DNA from: Neolecta irregularis DAH-3
Taxonomy: Eukaryota > Ascomycota > Neolectomycetes > Neolectales > Neolectaceae
Assembly: GCA_001929475.1 (NCBI GenBank)
Contig: LXFE01000558.1
Location: 1 to 16,496 of the forward strand
Direction of reading: 5' to 3'
Length of the DNA: 16,496 bases
Below the pieces are notes generated by a model. It worked only from the letters and a program-made list of their open reading frames with translations, made no database searches and was not told the DNA's origin. This document shows, one piece after another, positions 1 through 9,050 of the stretch; the first letter of the stretch is position 1, and every line of letters starts with the position of its first letter. Position numbers and translations under genes: made by a program.

Positions 1-66
1 AACCAAGGTAAGTGAACTTCTATATACATGAGTATACCTAACCAAGGTAAGTGAACTTGGTTAGGT
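1..66. repeat. Direct repeat with an internal inverted repeat at the window edge
   Basis: A 19-bp sequence beginning aaccaaggtaag occurs at 1-19 and again at 40-58, a 39-bp period. The second copy sits inside an 11-bp perfect inverted repeat (36-46 and 56-66) with a 9-nt loop. The left side is cut by the window edge, so this may be the end of a longer tandem array or of a mobile element. No function can be assigned. Confidence 0.6.
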
Positions 67-1539
67 CGCCGTAATCCCCCTCTATTATATAGTTTCTTAA
101 ATGTCCGTTAAACTAATAACATATCCACGTCATATGTAAGAACCTATGTTCTTACAAAACACCACGTTGATGCAATGTTTGTATTTAGATTTAGCCTTCA
201 AAGTGTAAAAGAGACGCCGACTTGTCGAGAGTGCTTTGTACCCATTGTAAAACTTGAATGGGCCAACTGTAAATTGTACGCTTGAGGTACAAATAAGACT
301 AGGATTTAATTGTTCAAACCTATGTAAGTTAGGTTGGGTAATGATGATATTCCCTTCTTAATATACTATAACTTTAATGTCGTAAATATTTCTTCAAGCC
401 ACTTGCCGTAATGGTAAGAATATTACCTCGTATTCTTGCACCAACAATTAGCAACTCTGTGTTAAATTGCCAAGAGAAGATGGGCAGACCGAATTTATCC
501 AAGCACCTCTAAACTTGCCAGTAGGCATCTTCGCAGGAGTTTATTTCTTAGAATGCTGCCAAGGGTGCAATTCACCAATGACCATTGAGCGAAATTCTAT
601 AAGATGACTCGGAAATATTTGGGGGAGGGTTAGTTGTATTTGAATAAGGGAGATTGTGTGTAAGATCTTCCAGATAGGAAATAAGACAATCCTTGCGATC
701 TTGGTGTCGACCGATGTGCAAGTGATCAAATACAATATCTCGATGTTTATGTTTATCAAACATAAACATCGAGATATACAGATTATGGCAACGGCTCAAC
801 TCCACAAACTCATTCAAAGTTTGAAATCATATCGTTCTAGAGCAGTTTCTTCTGTTTTCTTTCATCTTCGTGACAAACTTGTATATTGCTCAATAGCGAG
901 AAATACTGTTCTGAACCTTAAACTATTGACTGGGTGCGATATATGGAACGATTTTTGTTGAGTTTGGGATAACATGAATCACTTGCTATATCCTTAGAAC
1001 TAAACGTCAAACAGTTGCAACAGTTCAGTTGAACTGTGGAAAGGCAGCAGCTAGCATTAATCAATTATTGCATGACTAGGATCCTGACAATTTCGAGATT
1101 GGATATGCTATCAACTAGAGTACTCACTGATATAAAGGATTATAGTAGTGATATACATGCCGCTCCCATTGGTTCTTTCTAAATATAATTCTGCACACGT
1201 ATTTTGTTCTCGCTAACTGTTACTAGGATGCCCCGCAATAACGCGGGCCTCATGTGTAAACTTATCTGTATACACTTCGGTATCTGTTTCGAATTCGTGA
1301 GGTCGTGCGAAATAAAATTCAGGTCTGACGTAAGAGACAAGAAAATCAGGTTAAAGTAAAAGGGGGTCAACAGAAACCCCTTCATGCCAGTGAGTCGCAA
1401 ATACGTGTAATTCGGAGATATATAGAGCCAAACTAACACCTAAACTTGTAACTTTGTAGGCTTTAAAGTCATATTCGTCAATAGGCTTTTCAATCTCGAT
1501 GATTCAATGAATAAAGGAACACATCTAGAAAAAATATCC
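67..1539. other. Gene-poor stretch with one hairpin
   Basis: I see no convincing gene here on either strand. Open frames are short, lack family motifs and do not join through the short introns used elsewhere in the window. The notable structure is the 735-777 hairpin, listed separately. A short palindrome lies at 1020-1037 (acagttca/tgaactgt) and a weak hairpin with arms cccgc/gcggg lies near 1230-1250. The right end carries the 3' flank of the AP-1 sigma gene. Confidence 0.5.
735..777. repeat. Perfect hairpin: 20-bp arms, 3-nt loop
   Basis: The left arm 735-754 (atatctcgatgtttatgttt) is exactly reverse-complementary to 758-777, leaving the loop atc. Complementarity stops sharply on both sides. 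A perfect 20-bp stem with a 3-nt loop is unlikely by chance and would fold in RNA or extrude in DNA. It could be the core of a small fold-back element or the remains of a template-switch event. No gene is tied to it. Confidence 0.85.
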
Positions 1540-2205
1540 TCAACCGATCAATCTTTTTAGTCCTTCCTCGTCCGTCTCCATATCTTCCGTCTCATCTTGT
1601 TTCGAAATATGGCGAAGAATTGATTTCTTACTGGTCTCCTGGATTTCACCAGCCATTAACAACTCGTCCAGCAAAAAGTAAGCCTTTTGAAAATTGAAGA
1701 TCAGATCTAATTCGCAGACCTTTAATATCAACAGCTAGACGGGAAAGGAAGGGTGTTTACATTTCCGAAATACCGATCCAGTATTTCAACATACCGATGG
1801 ACTATCTCAAGAGTAATCAATTCATTATCATTATTTTCAATTCCAGTAATGAAGAAGAGGCTCGCATATCTGTAGAGGTCAGCGACAGGGACATGTTCTT
1901 TGAAACCTCCTATAAACAACCTTAGAATCTACCATCGATAAGTAACAAGCAGATGGCGATTGAAGGACACACCCTTATACTCCAAGAAATTGCACATTTT
2001 GGTTCTTCGCGCAAGGATGAGTTGGGTTACGTCCTTCACAATTTTCGAGCGTTCCTTGGGAGAGAGTGTGGTGAACCATTTCGCTAAACGAACCTCCAGT
2101 TAGCGAAGATGAGCCAAATGTATACCTTCCCTTGCCGCGACACTAGCAGAATATACTGGATCTGTAATGGTCAGAACTTTGTGGTCATGGAAAATGTACT
2201 GCCAT
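1540..2205 (-). CDS. aps1: AP-1 adaptor complex sigma (small) subunit, clathrin adaptor
   Basis: This is the small chain of the AP-1 heterotetramer, which selects cargo into clathrin-coated vesicles between trans-Golgi and endosomes. Exons on the minus strand are 2205-2200, 2161-2126, 2093-1973, 1928-1907, 1869-1761 and 1719-1540. Introns are 38, 32, 44, 37 and 41 nt. The spliced product is 157 aa, the normal family length, and is family-like throughout. It shows [19 protein letters not shown] near the N terminus, then [40 protein letters not shown], and [20 protein letters not shown] with [15 protein letters not shown], followed by an acidic tail. All six joins keep frame and restore conserved residues, so the structure is strongly supported. 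Exon 1 codes only Met-Ala and exon 4 is 22 nt. The gene diverges from the asparaginyl-tRNA synthetase gene. Identification is from remembered family sequence; the exon joins are seen directly. Confidence 0.97.
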
Positions 2206-2856
2206 TCCAAGATGGATTGACGTTGAATACAAATTGTGGTTATAAATGACCTGAACAACTAATCATCTGTACTATGCATTACAGAGTACAATACATACCT
2301 GCAAATTATAGACAAATGATATCATTCCAATGTCTCTTGGGACGCCTAAGAAACAAGTTCTTGGACCATTGCGAATTACTATTCTTCAGTCTGTTCTATC
2401 TGTGTTTTTCGCACAGCTACTTTTGCTTGAGTCTGATTCATGCGAATAAACTACGACAACCGTAATCCTGAAACTCATCCTGCAACTTTACTATGGTATT
2501 ATTGAGGGTTATCATCGAACACTTGACAAAAGACCAACAGTCCTGCTAATTTTGGACGATAATTTTTTGCTACATCTACATCGGGCACATGATTCTTTCA
2601 GAATTAATGCTGAGAATTGTTTTGACTTTTGTCTGGGTAGCAGAGTATGTTCTCTCCAAAAATACATGGTTGTTTTCTTGCATACGTTATTTCATAAACG
2701 GAAGTTTTTCATAAAGAGAGTGCTTTCCTTCAATTTTCCAACACGAACAGGGTCAACCAACTGGTGTTTTCAATTATACGACGCGATCTTTCCGAAGACT
2801 ACTTGAGGAAATTCGTCATCACGGGAATCTTGTCTCGCCTTCGAAATCCCTTTTCA
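2206..2856. promoter_or_regulatory. Shared divergent upstream region (aps1 / AsnRS)
   Basis: About 650 bp separates the ATG of the AP-1 sigma gene (minus) from the first in-frame ATG of the AsnRS gene (plus), so it should hold both promoters and 5' UTRs. The AsnRS frame stays open upstream to about 2764 but without an ATG; that part is probably leader, or an unrecognised upstream exon. I see no clear TATA box or factor site that I would name. Other open frames here look non-coding. Confidence 0.5.
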
Positions 2857-4273
2857 ATGCAAACCCGATGTACCTTTAGTACACTTCCAAAAACTATATC
2901 TCAAGTGATTTCCTCGTCGGGTTCGTCAGTTGTAAAAACAAATGGCTGGATCCGCTCTATTCGCCGGAAAAAGACCGTTGCCTTTGCGGATTTGGTTGAC
3001 GGCACTACGTCAGAACCCCTTCAGATACTCTTATCTCAAAATGAAGCAAACCAGTATTATTATATTAGCATAATGCTGTCAGGATTAATCGACAAATAGA
3101 TTATCGAATGGATGCAGTGTGGAACTTACAGGAGAACTGAAGAAATCCGAAGGAAAACTCTCAAGACTTGAATTTCATCCTATAAATCTAAAGATACTAG
3201 GTTCCTCCAACGCTGAAGTGATATTTTCTTTCCCCTGCCTTTCTAATTAAAAGACATATCCAATGCAAAAGAAGTACCATACGGCTGGTTATTTACGCCA
3301 GCAAGCTCATTTACGCTCTCGAACTTCCTTATTTTCCATCATCCTTCGATTACGATCAAAGATAACCACTCAGCTGCATTCTTTCTTCTCGTCAAATAAT
3401 TTCATCCATACTCACCCCCCTGTGATCACGTCATCAGACTGTGAAGGTGCAGGCGAAACATTCGGTATAAGGCCAGAAAACTTTTTCAGCACATCGGCGA
3501 ATCTCTCGGTATCGTGTCAGCTACATCTCGAAGCACTTTCAATGGGAGTCAATAGAGTATGGAGTCTAAACCCGACATTTCGAGCCGAAGGGAGTGTTAC
3601 CTCCCGACACTTGGCTGAATTTTGGATGTTAGAGGCAGAAATGTCTTTTATTGAAAATTTAGAGACAGTCATGAGTTTAGTTGAAGGCTTAATCAAAAAT
3701 GTTACAGGGAAGTTGATTGAAGATGAAGCTTGGAAAGAATTTGAAAGTGTTAAAGGAAGAGAGAATGGAACTATTGTTGATACCCGCGATCATTGGATGA
3801 GACTAATGGGTGAATGGAAGCGAATATCGTATGCTGATGCCATCGAAATCCTGCGTTCTTCAAGTGAATCATTCCAATTTGAGCCAGCTTGGGGATTATC
3901 ACTTCACTCAGAACATGAAAAATATTTAGCAACGAACGGTCCAATATTTATCACTGACTATCCTCGAAGCTTAAAACCATTTTACATGCTAGCTTCATCA
4001 TCTACAACAGTTGCGGGTTTTGATCTCCTCTTTCCTACAATAGGGGAGCTAGCCGGAGGATCACTTCGTGAACATTCATACGAACGTCTAGAACAAAGGA
4101 TGAAAGAAGACGGAATAGATATTCCGTGGTATCTTGAACTTCGAAAATGGGGCACTGTACCCCGTGGGGGGTTTGGAGTTGGTTTCGAACGTTTGCTGAT
4201 GTTTCTCGTGGCTCAAGAAAATGTTCGAGATGTTATTAGTTTTCCTAGATGGAGGGGAAACTGCCGATTTTGA
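2857..4273 (+). CDS. SLM5: Asparaginyl-tRNA synthetase, mitochondrial type (class IIb)
   Basis: It charges tRNA-Asn with asparagine using ATP and probably serves mitochondrial translation. Exons are 2857-3053, 3100-3217 and 3254-4273; introns are 46 and 36 nt; the product is 444 aa. Removing the introns joins an N-terminal OB-fold anticodon-binding domain (residues about 20-105: TNGWIRSIRRKKTVAFADL, then SVELTGEL) to the class II catalytic core. The second join recreates TYPMQKKYHTAGYLR, typical of this family. Motif 1 lies near residues 155-174 (HPPVITSSDCEGAGETF), motif 2 near 214-229 (FRAEGSVTSRHLAEFW) and motif 3 near 409-417 (GFGVGFERL). The C terminus has the usual FPRW-x-G-x-C ending, so the gene is complete. 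The first residues (MQTRCTFSTLPK) are basic and hydroxylated, consistent with a mitochondrial presequence. The start is the first in-frame ATG; an open frame extends further upstream from a GTG. A cytosolic role cannot be excluded from sequence alone. Confidence 0.96.
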
Positions 4274-4756
4274 AAATCAACAATTCATTAATGATGATCA
4301 ACAAATTTATAATGAGAACCCTACATTGTGACCTTCAGACTAGAAGCGATAAAAAATATTCCCAGTATGGGTGTTCCAAATGCTTATTAAAGACGATATG
4401 CCAATCCTTGCGAGAAAAACAGGATAGAATTCTGCACCAAATGATCCGAATGATTCGTTTACTCACTCTATCTTTTAAGATATTCCTTGGTATTGATTAT
4501 TGTTTTTATCATCTTTGGGTGTTCATAATCAAGATATATCTTTCTCGGGAGCAAAATGTTGACGAGATTATTATTTTGAGGGTCTAACATTTAATTTCTG
4601 CTTAATGATGTAATTTTATATCCTTTTTTGGCATATTTTGCATTGTATCTCGACATCGAAGATCGCGAAGGACAATGTGTTTCGAATTGCAGTTTAAGTC
4701 TGAACCTCCACCAGAGGTCGTCCTCAACTTCGCCTCCCAGCAGCCGATCTTCGAAT
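4274..4756 (+). other. Intergenic: AsnRS 3' UTR and SF3b10 promoter/leader
   Basis: I see no gene here. A 112-codon open frame at 4249-4587 overlaps the AsnRS end in another frame, has no recognisable motif and drifts into low-complexity Ile/Leu. The last 100 bases before the SF3b10 ATG are CT-rich, as is common for fungal 5' leaders. Both neighbours read rightward. Confidence 0.5.
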
Positions 4757-5135
4757 ATGGTATATCCATATTCCTCTGGTTACATATCTGATCCTTCGAA
4801 AAGGCAGATAAACTGCATCAACAGTCCCAGCTAGAGCAGTTAAAATCTCGCCATGTCGGCATCGGAGATGCTGATATTTCTCGCTAGTACCATTTTATAT
4901 TCTCGAATCTCCTCTTATGACTAGCGAATGGCAGGCGAATATACATCGCGATACTCTAAGCAGTATTATTGGGCATCCCTCGTCATTGGAACTCCTTGCG
5001 CTGGCTGAGGGGGAATGTATGCAGAGAACGAAGTTAAGAATGACAGAAGTATCTTTCAAATGACGGGTACAATGCTAAATGTAGAAAATGCTCATGCCTA
5101 TCGGGCCACCACCTTCAAAAGAAAAAGATTTATGA
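4757..5135 (+). CDS. ysf3: Splicing factor 3b subunit 5 (SF3b10 / YSF3 family)
   Basis: This is a small subunit of the U2 snRNP SF3b complex, which holds the branch-site helix in the spliceosome; it acts in the nucleus. Exons are 4757-4759 (ATG only), 4804-4886, 4925-5048 and 5085-5135. Introns are 44, 38 and 36 nt. The spliced product is 86 aa, the usual family length. Family features in order are SQLEQLKSRHVGIGDAD near the N terminus, then RYEW, IHRDTLSSIIGHP, LALAEGE, and near the C terminus EKMLMPIGPPP, matching the EKM-L-x-P-x-GPPP signature. The tyrosine of RYEW is itself split by intron 2, and the EKM motif is rebuilt across intron 3. No single open frame shows the gene, so ORF scanning misses it. 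Family assignment rests on remembered homologues; the joins are seen directly. Confidence 0.95.
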
Positions 5136-5315
5136 ATGATAGGGCTACGAAATATGTTATAATAGAGGACACAAGTCTCTACTTGTCACCCATTGCTGCG
5201 TACCAAAACAGCTCAAGCATATAGTTGTTGAGTGTTTTGTACACATATACCTGCTATTCTTGTTTCTTGGATGTTTACGTCAACTGTTTGGGTATGGTTG
5301 CAAGCTCAACATACT
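5136..5315. other. Short non-coding gap
   Basis: This is the 3' flank of the SF3b10 gene, AT-rich, with no supported feature before the GC-rich island starts. Confidence 0.4.
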
Positions 5316-5545
5316 CAGTGTGGCCAACCACCCGACGGGTGGCACCCGGTGGGCCACCGGGTTGGTTACTAATCCACCCACCCACAGTGTGTCCAACCAC
5401 CCGTCCGACGGCTTCGACCGTCAGAAAGTTGTTCGGCGGCGGATCGCCCGCCGTCGGACAGATTACTAAGCGACACACCCGCCGAGGAGATATTAACCGC
5501 CCGCCTGGAGTGTGCTCTAGCAGCTGTTGAGCTGTTGGGTGGGTT
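5316..5545. repeat. GC-rich palindromic island, likely nested MITE-type elements
   Basis: A sharp GC-rich block in AT-rich flanks. CAGTGTG-initiated motifs occur at 5316 (followed by gccaaccacccg) and 5385 (followed by tccaaccacccg). Internal palindromes include ccaccc-gac-gggtgg near 5328-5342, acccggtg/caccgggt at 5344-5362, and 10-bp arms gtccgacggc (5403-5412) and gccgtcggac (5450-5459). The words gattactaag and gttactaatc recur as in the island at 14788-14880. A CAGTG start with subterminal GC repeats resembles hAT-type ends, but I could not define clean target duplications, so superfamily is inference. Overlapping open frames here are GC artefacts. Confidence 0.6.
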
Positions 5546-6746
5546 GCATACAAGGAACAGAGGGATAAAGTGCCTAGCATGGTATATTGTTTCAAATGTC
5601 CAAAAACAGTAACAAATGTCAACCGAATGTGAAAAACTAACAGGAAAGTGGCACACCTGCAAGTTAAAACTGATTAATTTGTTAAAGTATCAAGCATACC
5701 ATCCATAGTGATAGCCAATCCGAATATGGCAGGTTATTTGAAAGCAAACAACTACACGCCGACACATATCAACAGTGAGTGCGAAGGATCATCTAATGGA
5801 GCAGGTTTGTGAGAAGTTCGAGAACTGCAGAGCATACTGAACAAAAGAAATAGTCTTTCCTACAGAAGGGGCAAAAGAAAAAGGCTTCACAGAGAGAGGA
5901 AAGAAGAAAAGATCTTCCCTGGAGAAGTGGCAACAATAAGGAAGGATTCACCCCGAGAGGAAGACAGAATAGTAACCACAGGAAATATTTTGAGAATCGT
6001 GACTCGTGTTCTAGTTTCATTCTTGGGTGGTATCTAGTTTTTGATTCAACTAAAAAGACTGGTCTAAGCATTTTCAAGAGCTTCTGCAGATCATGTTATT
6101 GTTCTTTTGACAATCCCGATAGATGATGATAGTGTCCTTTCCAATGAATCAACTCTGGTATCATAATCTGGACTTCCTGCATTTTAAGATGGGTCTGGCC
6201 TTTTGCTTTATTCATTCATCTCTATCAGCACCAACTGGGGAAAATACATTTGACTAGAACGGAATCTTCAGCTAATATAGTGTTGCATCATCCTATGATT
6301 GACCACCCCCTTATGCTCTGGGTTAAAGATCTTCGCCAATTCTTACACAAACTACAGCTACGATCAATGCAACTTCCTATTGACTTTTGTGGCATTGAAT
6401 AGGGAAGCTCGCGCGTTTGGATGATTCAATTTCATTCTTTGCCTATGGATTAGAGCCACTTTACACATAGGTAGATGTATCAGATAGAAGGATCTTGGAC
6501 CCGATCTCGATGATTATGATAGCTAAATAATCAAGCTCTTTGACTGCTGGTACAATAAATATACCATGATTGGATCCAGAAATTACTAAAACCAACTTCA
6601 GCTTCTGATGATTCACCAATTGACCAGAACGAAAAACACAGTGAATCGGTTAAGCGGGTAATTAATTTGAAGTTCTGGGACTCTGGTAGCGCTATCAGTC
6701 TTGGCTTAAGGAAGAGTTTTCGCTAGTGTCAATGATATTTGTTTTG
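5546..6746. other. No intact gene; purine-rich tract and possible decayed retroelement
   Basis: There is no open gene in this 1.2 kb. From about 5830 to 5990 the plus strand is purine-rich, with roughly 30-bp degenerate units, each with a cttcc-like start, a gagaagg-like middle and an A-rich end. Near 6505-6605 one plus frame, with several stops, reads DYDS-x-IIKLFDCWYNKYT, which faintly resembles the segment after the integrase core of Ty1/copia polyproteins (GYDS...YRLFD...NK). Together with the LTR-like repeat at 7381 this suggests, but does not show, a worn-out copia-type element in plus orientation. Confidence 0.25.
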
Positions 6747-6786
6747 TCCCACCTGTGGGATCGTCCCCACCAAATCTGTGACCGTC

Positions 6787-6905
6787 CTACCTGCAGAATC
6801 CACCAACGTCACCCTTTGATATTAAGTTTAGTGGTGAGGCTGGACAGGGTCATTATCAATGGGTACTTAATATCAAAGGGTGATGTTGGTGGATTCAGCA
6901 GGTAG
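6787..6905. repeat. Imperfect fold-back: 40-bp inverted arms
   Basis: Arms 6787-6826 and 6866-6905 are reverse-complementary with two mismatches, around a 39-nt spacer. The arm core reads caccctttgatattaag. Outer sequence near 6768-6793 (ccaccaaatctgtgaccg) also pairs with about 7240-7267 further right, so the hairpin sits in a larger fold-back arrangement. This fits a fold-back transposable element or the product of an inverted duplication. Confidence 0.8.
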
Positions 6906-7440
6906 CAGTGAGCGTTAAGTATCTGAACTTACCGCTCGGCAGGCTTTACTGGAAATATACGATCACGATTCTGGAAATAAAGGCAATTATGTATATTATT
7001 ATTCGGGTTTTTCAAACCAGGCCCTACTTATAGAAGAACTGGCAAATGCACTTTCTTATCTCGGTTTGCCTCCCTGCATGCCTCTTGGGTTATCCTGACT
7101 TGGCTCAGTGGTACTGCTTGCCACAGTCGGCTGCTTTGGTCAGTATTAACGTCAGTAAATCTTGAACCGTTGGGGGAGTTATGGTTGCTTGCGATTGGGG
7201 GTGCCCATGCCGTCTGATCGTGGGGATTGATTAAGTCCCCACAGGAGGACAGTCACATATTTGATGGCGAGGTTGGACGATTCCACAGACGGGTCATTAT
7301 AAATGGGTACTTAATATCAAAAGTTGAGGATTGGTGGCCAGGTTGTAGATTTCACAGGTGGCAGAGAACATATTAGTACTGTAAGGATATACCCTTTGGG
7401 TAAATCTTACAAATACGGCAAGGTGGCTTGACGGGAAGTA
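6828..7440. repeat. Diverged direct duplication of about 150-180 bp
   Basis: The sequence from about 6828 to 6970 recurs at about 7260-7440. Shared runs are ggtcattat-x-aatgggtact followed by taatatcaaa, then ttggtgg, gatt-caca/agca-ggt-gca, and the start of the LTR-like sequence (cggca-gg-ctt with a gaaatata/gaagtatata box). The second copy leads into the full LTR-like repeat at 7381, and the first into a partial one. Copies are clearly diverged, so the duplication is old. Confidence 0.55.
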
Positions 7441-7549
7441 TATAAATGCAGAAGTTAGACATTCCTAGCCAAGTACGAATACTTAGGCTAGCTATGTCTC
7501 TTTGTATGAAGTACGAATGCTTAGGCTAGTTATAACACTTTGTCTTATC
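7381..7549 (+). repeat. LTR-like repeat, copy A (about 169 bp)
   Basis: Begins TGTAAGGATATACCC and aligns along its whole length with 15797-15985. The first 43 bases are about 80% identical (tgtaag-at-tacc-tttg-gta, then aatacggcaag). Then come a TATA-like box (agtatataaatg) and two copies of a cttaggctag motif at about 7483 and 7519. It ends near tgtcttatcg, matching the tcttaca end of copy B less well. TG...CA-type ends, the TATA box and the small size fit a solo or fragmentary LTR. Superfamily is not shown; the right-hand flank carries only a vague primer-site resemblance. Confidence 0.55.
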
Positions 7550-8849
7550 GTATTTCTAAGCGCATAGTTTACAAGTTCACTTCTGCTCGATATTTGCATG
7601 GCATCTTCAAATTTGTGTTTTATCGACGAAGCGTGAGTTTTGCTTCAATTCAAGGCCTCTTTCAAACAGGTTTCTATGCCTTGGTCCTCAGTCCTGTTTC
7701 TTTATTCACTACCATGAGGGGCGGAGAACCCTATGTTTCGTGTCATTGGTATTTATTTAATATTTTCAGAGCTGGGTCGAACAAGGTTTTCGCTCCTATA
7801 TTATATATGATAGACTTCAAGTATTCACTACTATCAGTTAAATGAGCAATCTTCTCATATGTATCTTTCGGTACACGTAGACTTATGTAATTCTGTCTGT
7901 CTTGGCTACAAACTCTATTTGCGATTCTGTTGGAAAATTATAAACAAAAAACACCTAAGCCGTACTCATGCTGGTCTTAGACAAGATTCTTGAAGAAACA
8001 AATTCTGCTATAACTTATAAGGAGCCGGAAGACATATAATGTTTTTGTTCCAGCTAGTCATGCATCCAGTGAAGAAAAGATTGTAATATTAATAATAATA
8101 AAGCCAATGTAACATACATTAATAGTATATTTGCATGATTCAGCAGACGTTCAAAAGATGCCTATTACCTGCCGTCCACCAAACTGAAGAATTTTGGTAA
8201 GGCGTTCGACAGACTTAAGAAATCAAACCGGGAGGCCTTAATTGGGCGAGCCAACTACAATGAAAATTAGCATATTTTTGACCCATCATAGGTAGGTAAC
8301 TCGCTATATCCTGTAAATCAAAATAGAAGGTTCTGCTTGCTGATGCGCTCTTAGTTTTCAACGTTCCCACCGTTTTGGCGTTAGGGAAACTGGACACCAT
8401 TCAGTATCTCAGATCGCCAGTTAACTGGAATATTACAAACATGTACGATATTTACTGGTTACAATCGTCGATTTGAATGTTGTATTCAGCTACTTTCTTT
8501 GTAAACGATCTTCAAAATTCAGCAAGTAGAATTGATCGGCTCCACGCTTGTAGATACTTTCTAGACTGGCTGATGCTTTCGAGTGTAGAAGCTCTAGTCC
8601 TTTTCTTCTTTGAAGTCGGAAACGTGTGAAGGCATTATTCGAATAGTTCGAGAAGAATGTGATACCGCTTCCAGGTATAGAGCTATCTCTTTGAGCTACC
8701 ATTCCTGCATTACAAGTCATCCGGAATGAAAATCGAATTTCTGTCTTCGAACACGGCCGAATGAAAACACAAGCTTTTATCTTGTTACTTGACATTTCCT
8801 GGGCCGGGTTTAAATCTATTGCAGCCTCCCGGCTACTGTCTCGATTCGA
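7550..8849. other. Long stretch without a supported gene
   Basis: Plus and minus frames are short. The 101-codon plus frame at 7540-7845 begins with TTG, not ATG, and has no motif. The sequence is AT-rich, with an ataataata run near 8088. A 132-codon minus frame at 8490-8888 overlaps the next ORF and is discussed among the rejected items. I see no tRNA or other RNA gene. Confidence 0.45.
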
Positions 8850-9050
8850 ATGTGCAGTTTCGCCCAGTACTTCTATTCCTGTGGCCATACCACAGATATC
8901 TCTCGCTATTCATGTTTTACTGGAGCACATTGTCATGAACCAAAAGAGGTCGGTGCAACCCTTGTCCCAGCACCTTGCCAAAGATGCCATCAAGAAAGTT
9001 CAATGTCTAACAAAAGCGAAGCTATACGTTTGCTTCTTATCTCCTACTAG
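8850..9050 (+). CDS. Small cysteine/histidine-rich ORF, uncharacterised
   Basis: A 66-aa open frame begins at ATG 8850, with an in-frame stop about 35 bases upstream. It contains MCSFAQYFYSCGHTT, then RYSCFTGAHCHEP and VPAPCQRCHQ. The regular C-x-C-G-H, C-x5-CH and C-x2-CH spacing suggests metal binding. It is reminiscent of short Cys/His motifs (an aromatic run, then CGH) found in uncharacterised fungal proteins. I do not know a named family. It may be one exon of a longer gene, or the remnant of one. Evidence is only the Cys/His pattern and an intact short frame. Confidence 0.35.
   Translation: MCSFAQYFYSCGHTTDISRYSCFTGAHCHEPKEVGATLVPAPCQRCHQESSMSNKSEAIRLLLISY

Noticed and set aside
656-961. 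101-codon plus-strand open frame
   Set aside because: It runs through the perfect hairpin, so part of its peptide is just the palindrome read through. It shows no motif and no splice partner.
1020-1037. Short palindrome acagttca/tgaactgt
   Set aside because: Eight-base arms are expected by chance at this window size, and nothing nearby gives it a role.
2764-2856. Upstream extension of the AsnRS frame
   Set aside because: It begins with GTG, which is not a credible nuclear start; the first in-frame ATG is 2857. It could only be coding if an unseen upstream exon joins it.
4249-4587. 112-codon plus frame overlapping the AsnRS end
   Set aside because: It starts inside the AsnRS C terminus in another phase. 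It has no family motif, and AsnRS already ends with the canonical FPRW signature.
5225-5662. Several open frames on both strands in the GC-rich island
   Set aside because: GC-rich DNA lacks stop codons. The peptides are Pro/Arg/Gly-rich palindrome translations.
5793-6077. 94-codon minus frame rich in Leu/Phe/Cys
   Set aside because: It is the complement of a purine-rich degenerate repeat; hydrophobic codons arise from the CT-rich strand.
7099-7112. tRNA A-box-like tggctcagtggt
   Set aside because: No matching B box or cloverleaf follows within tRNA distance.
7540-7845. 101-codon plus frame after the LTR-like repeat
   Set aside because: It starts with TTG, lacks an ATG near the start and has no recognisable domain.
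8490-8888. 132-codon minus frame
   Set aside because: It overlaps the Cys/His-rich plus ORF, has no motif, and is of a length expected about once by chance in a window of this size and composition.
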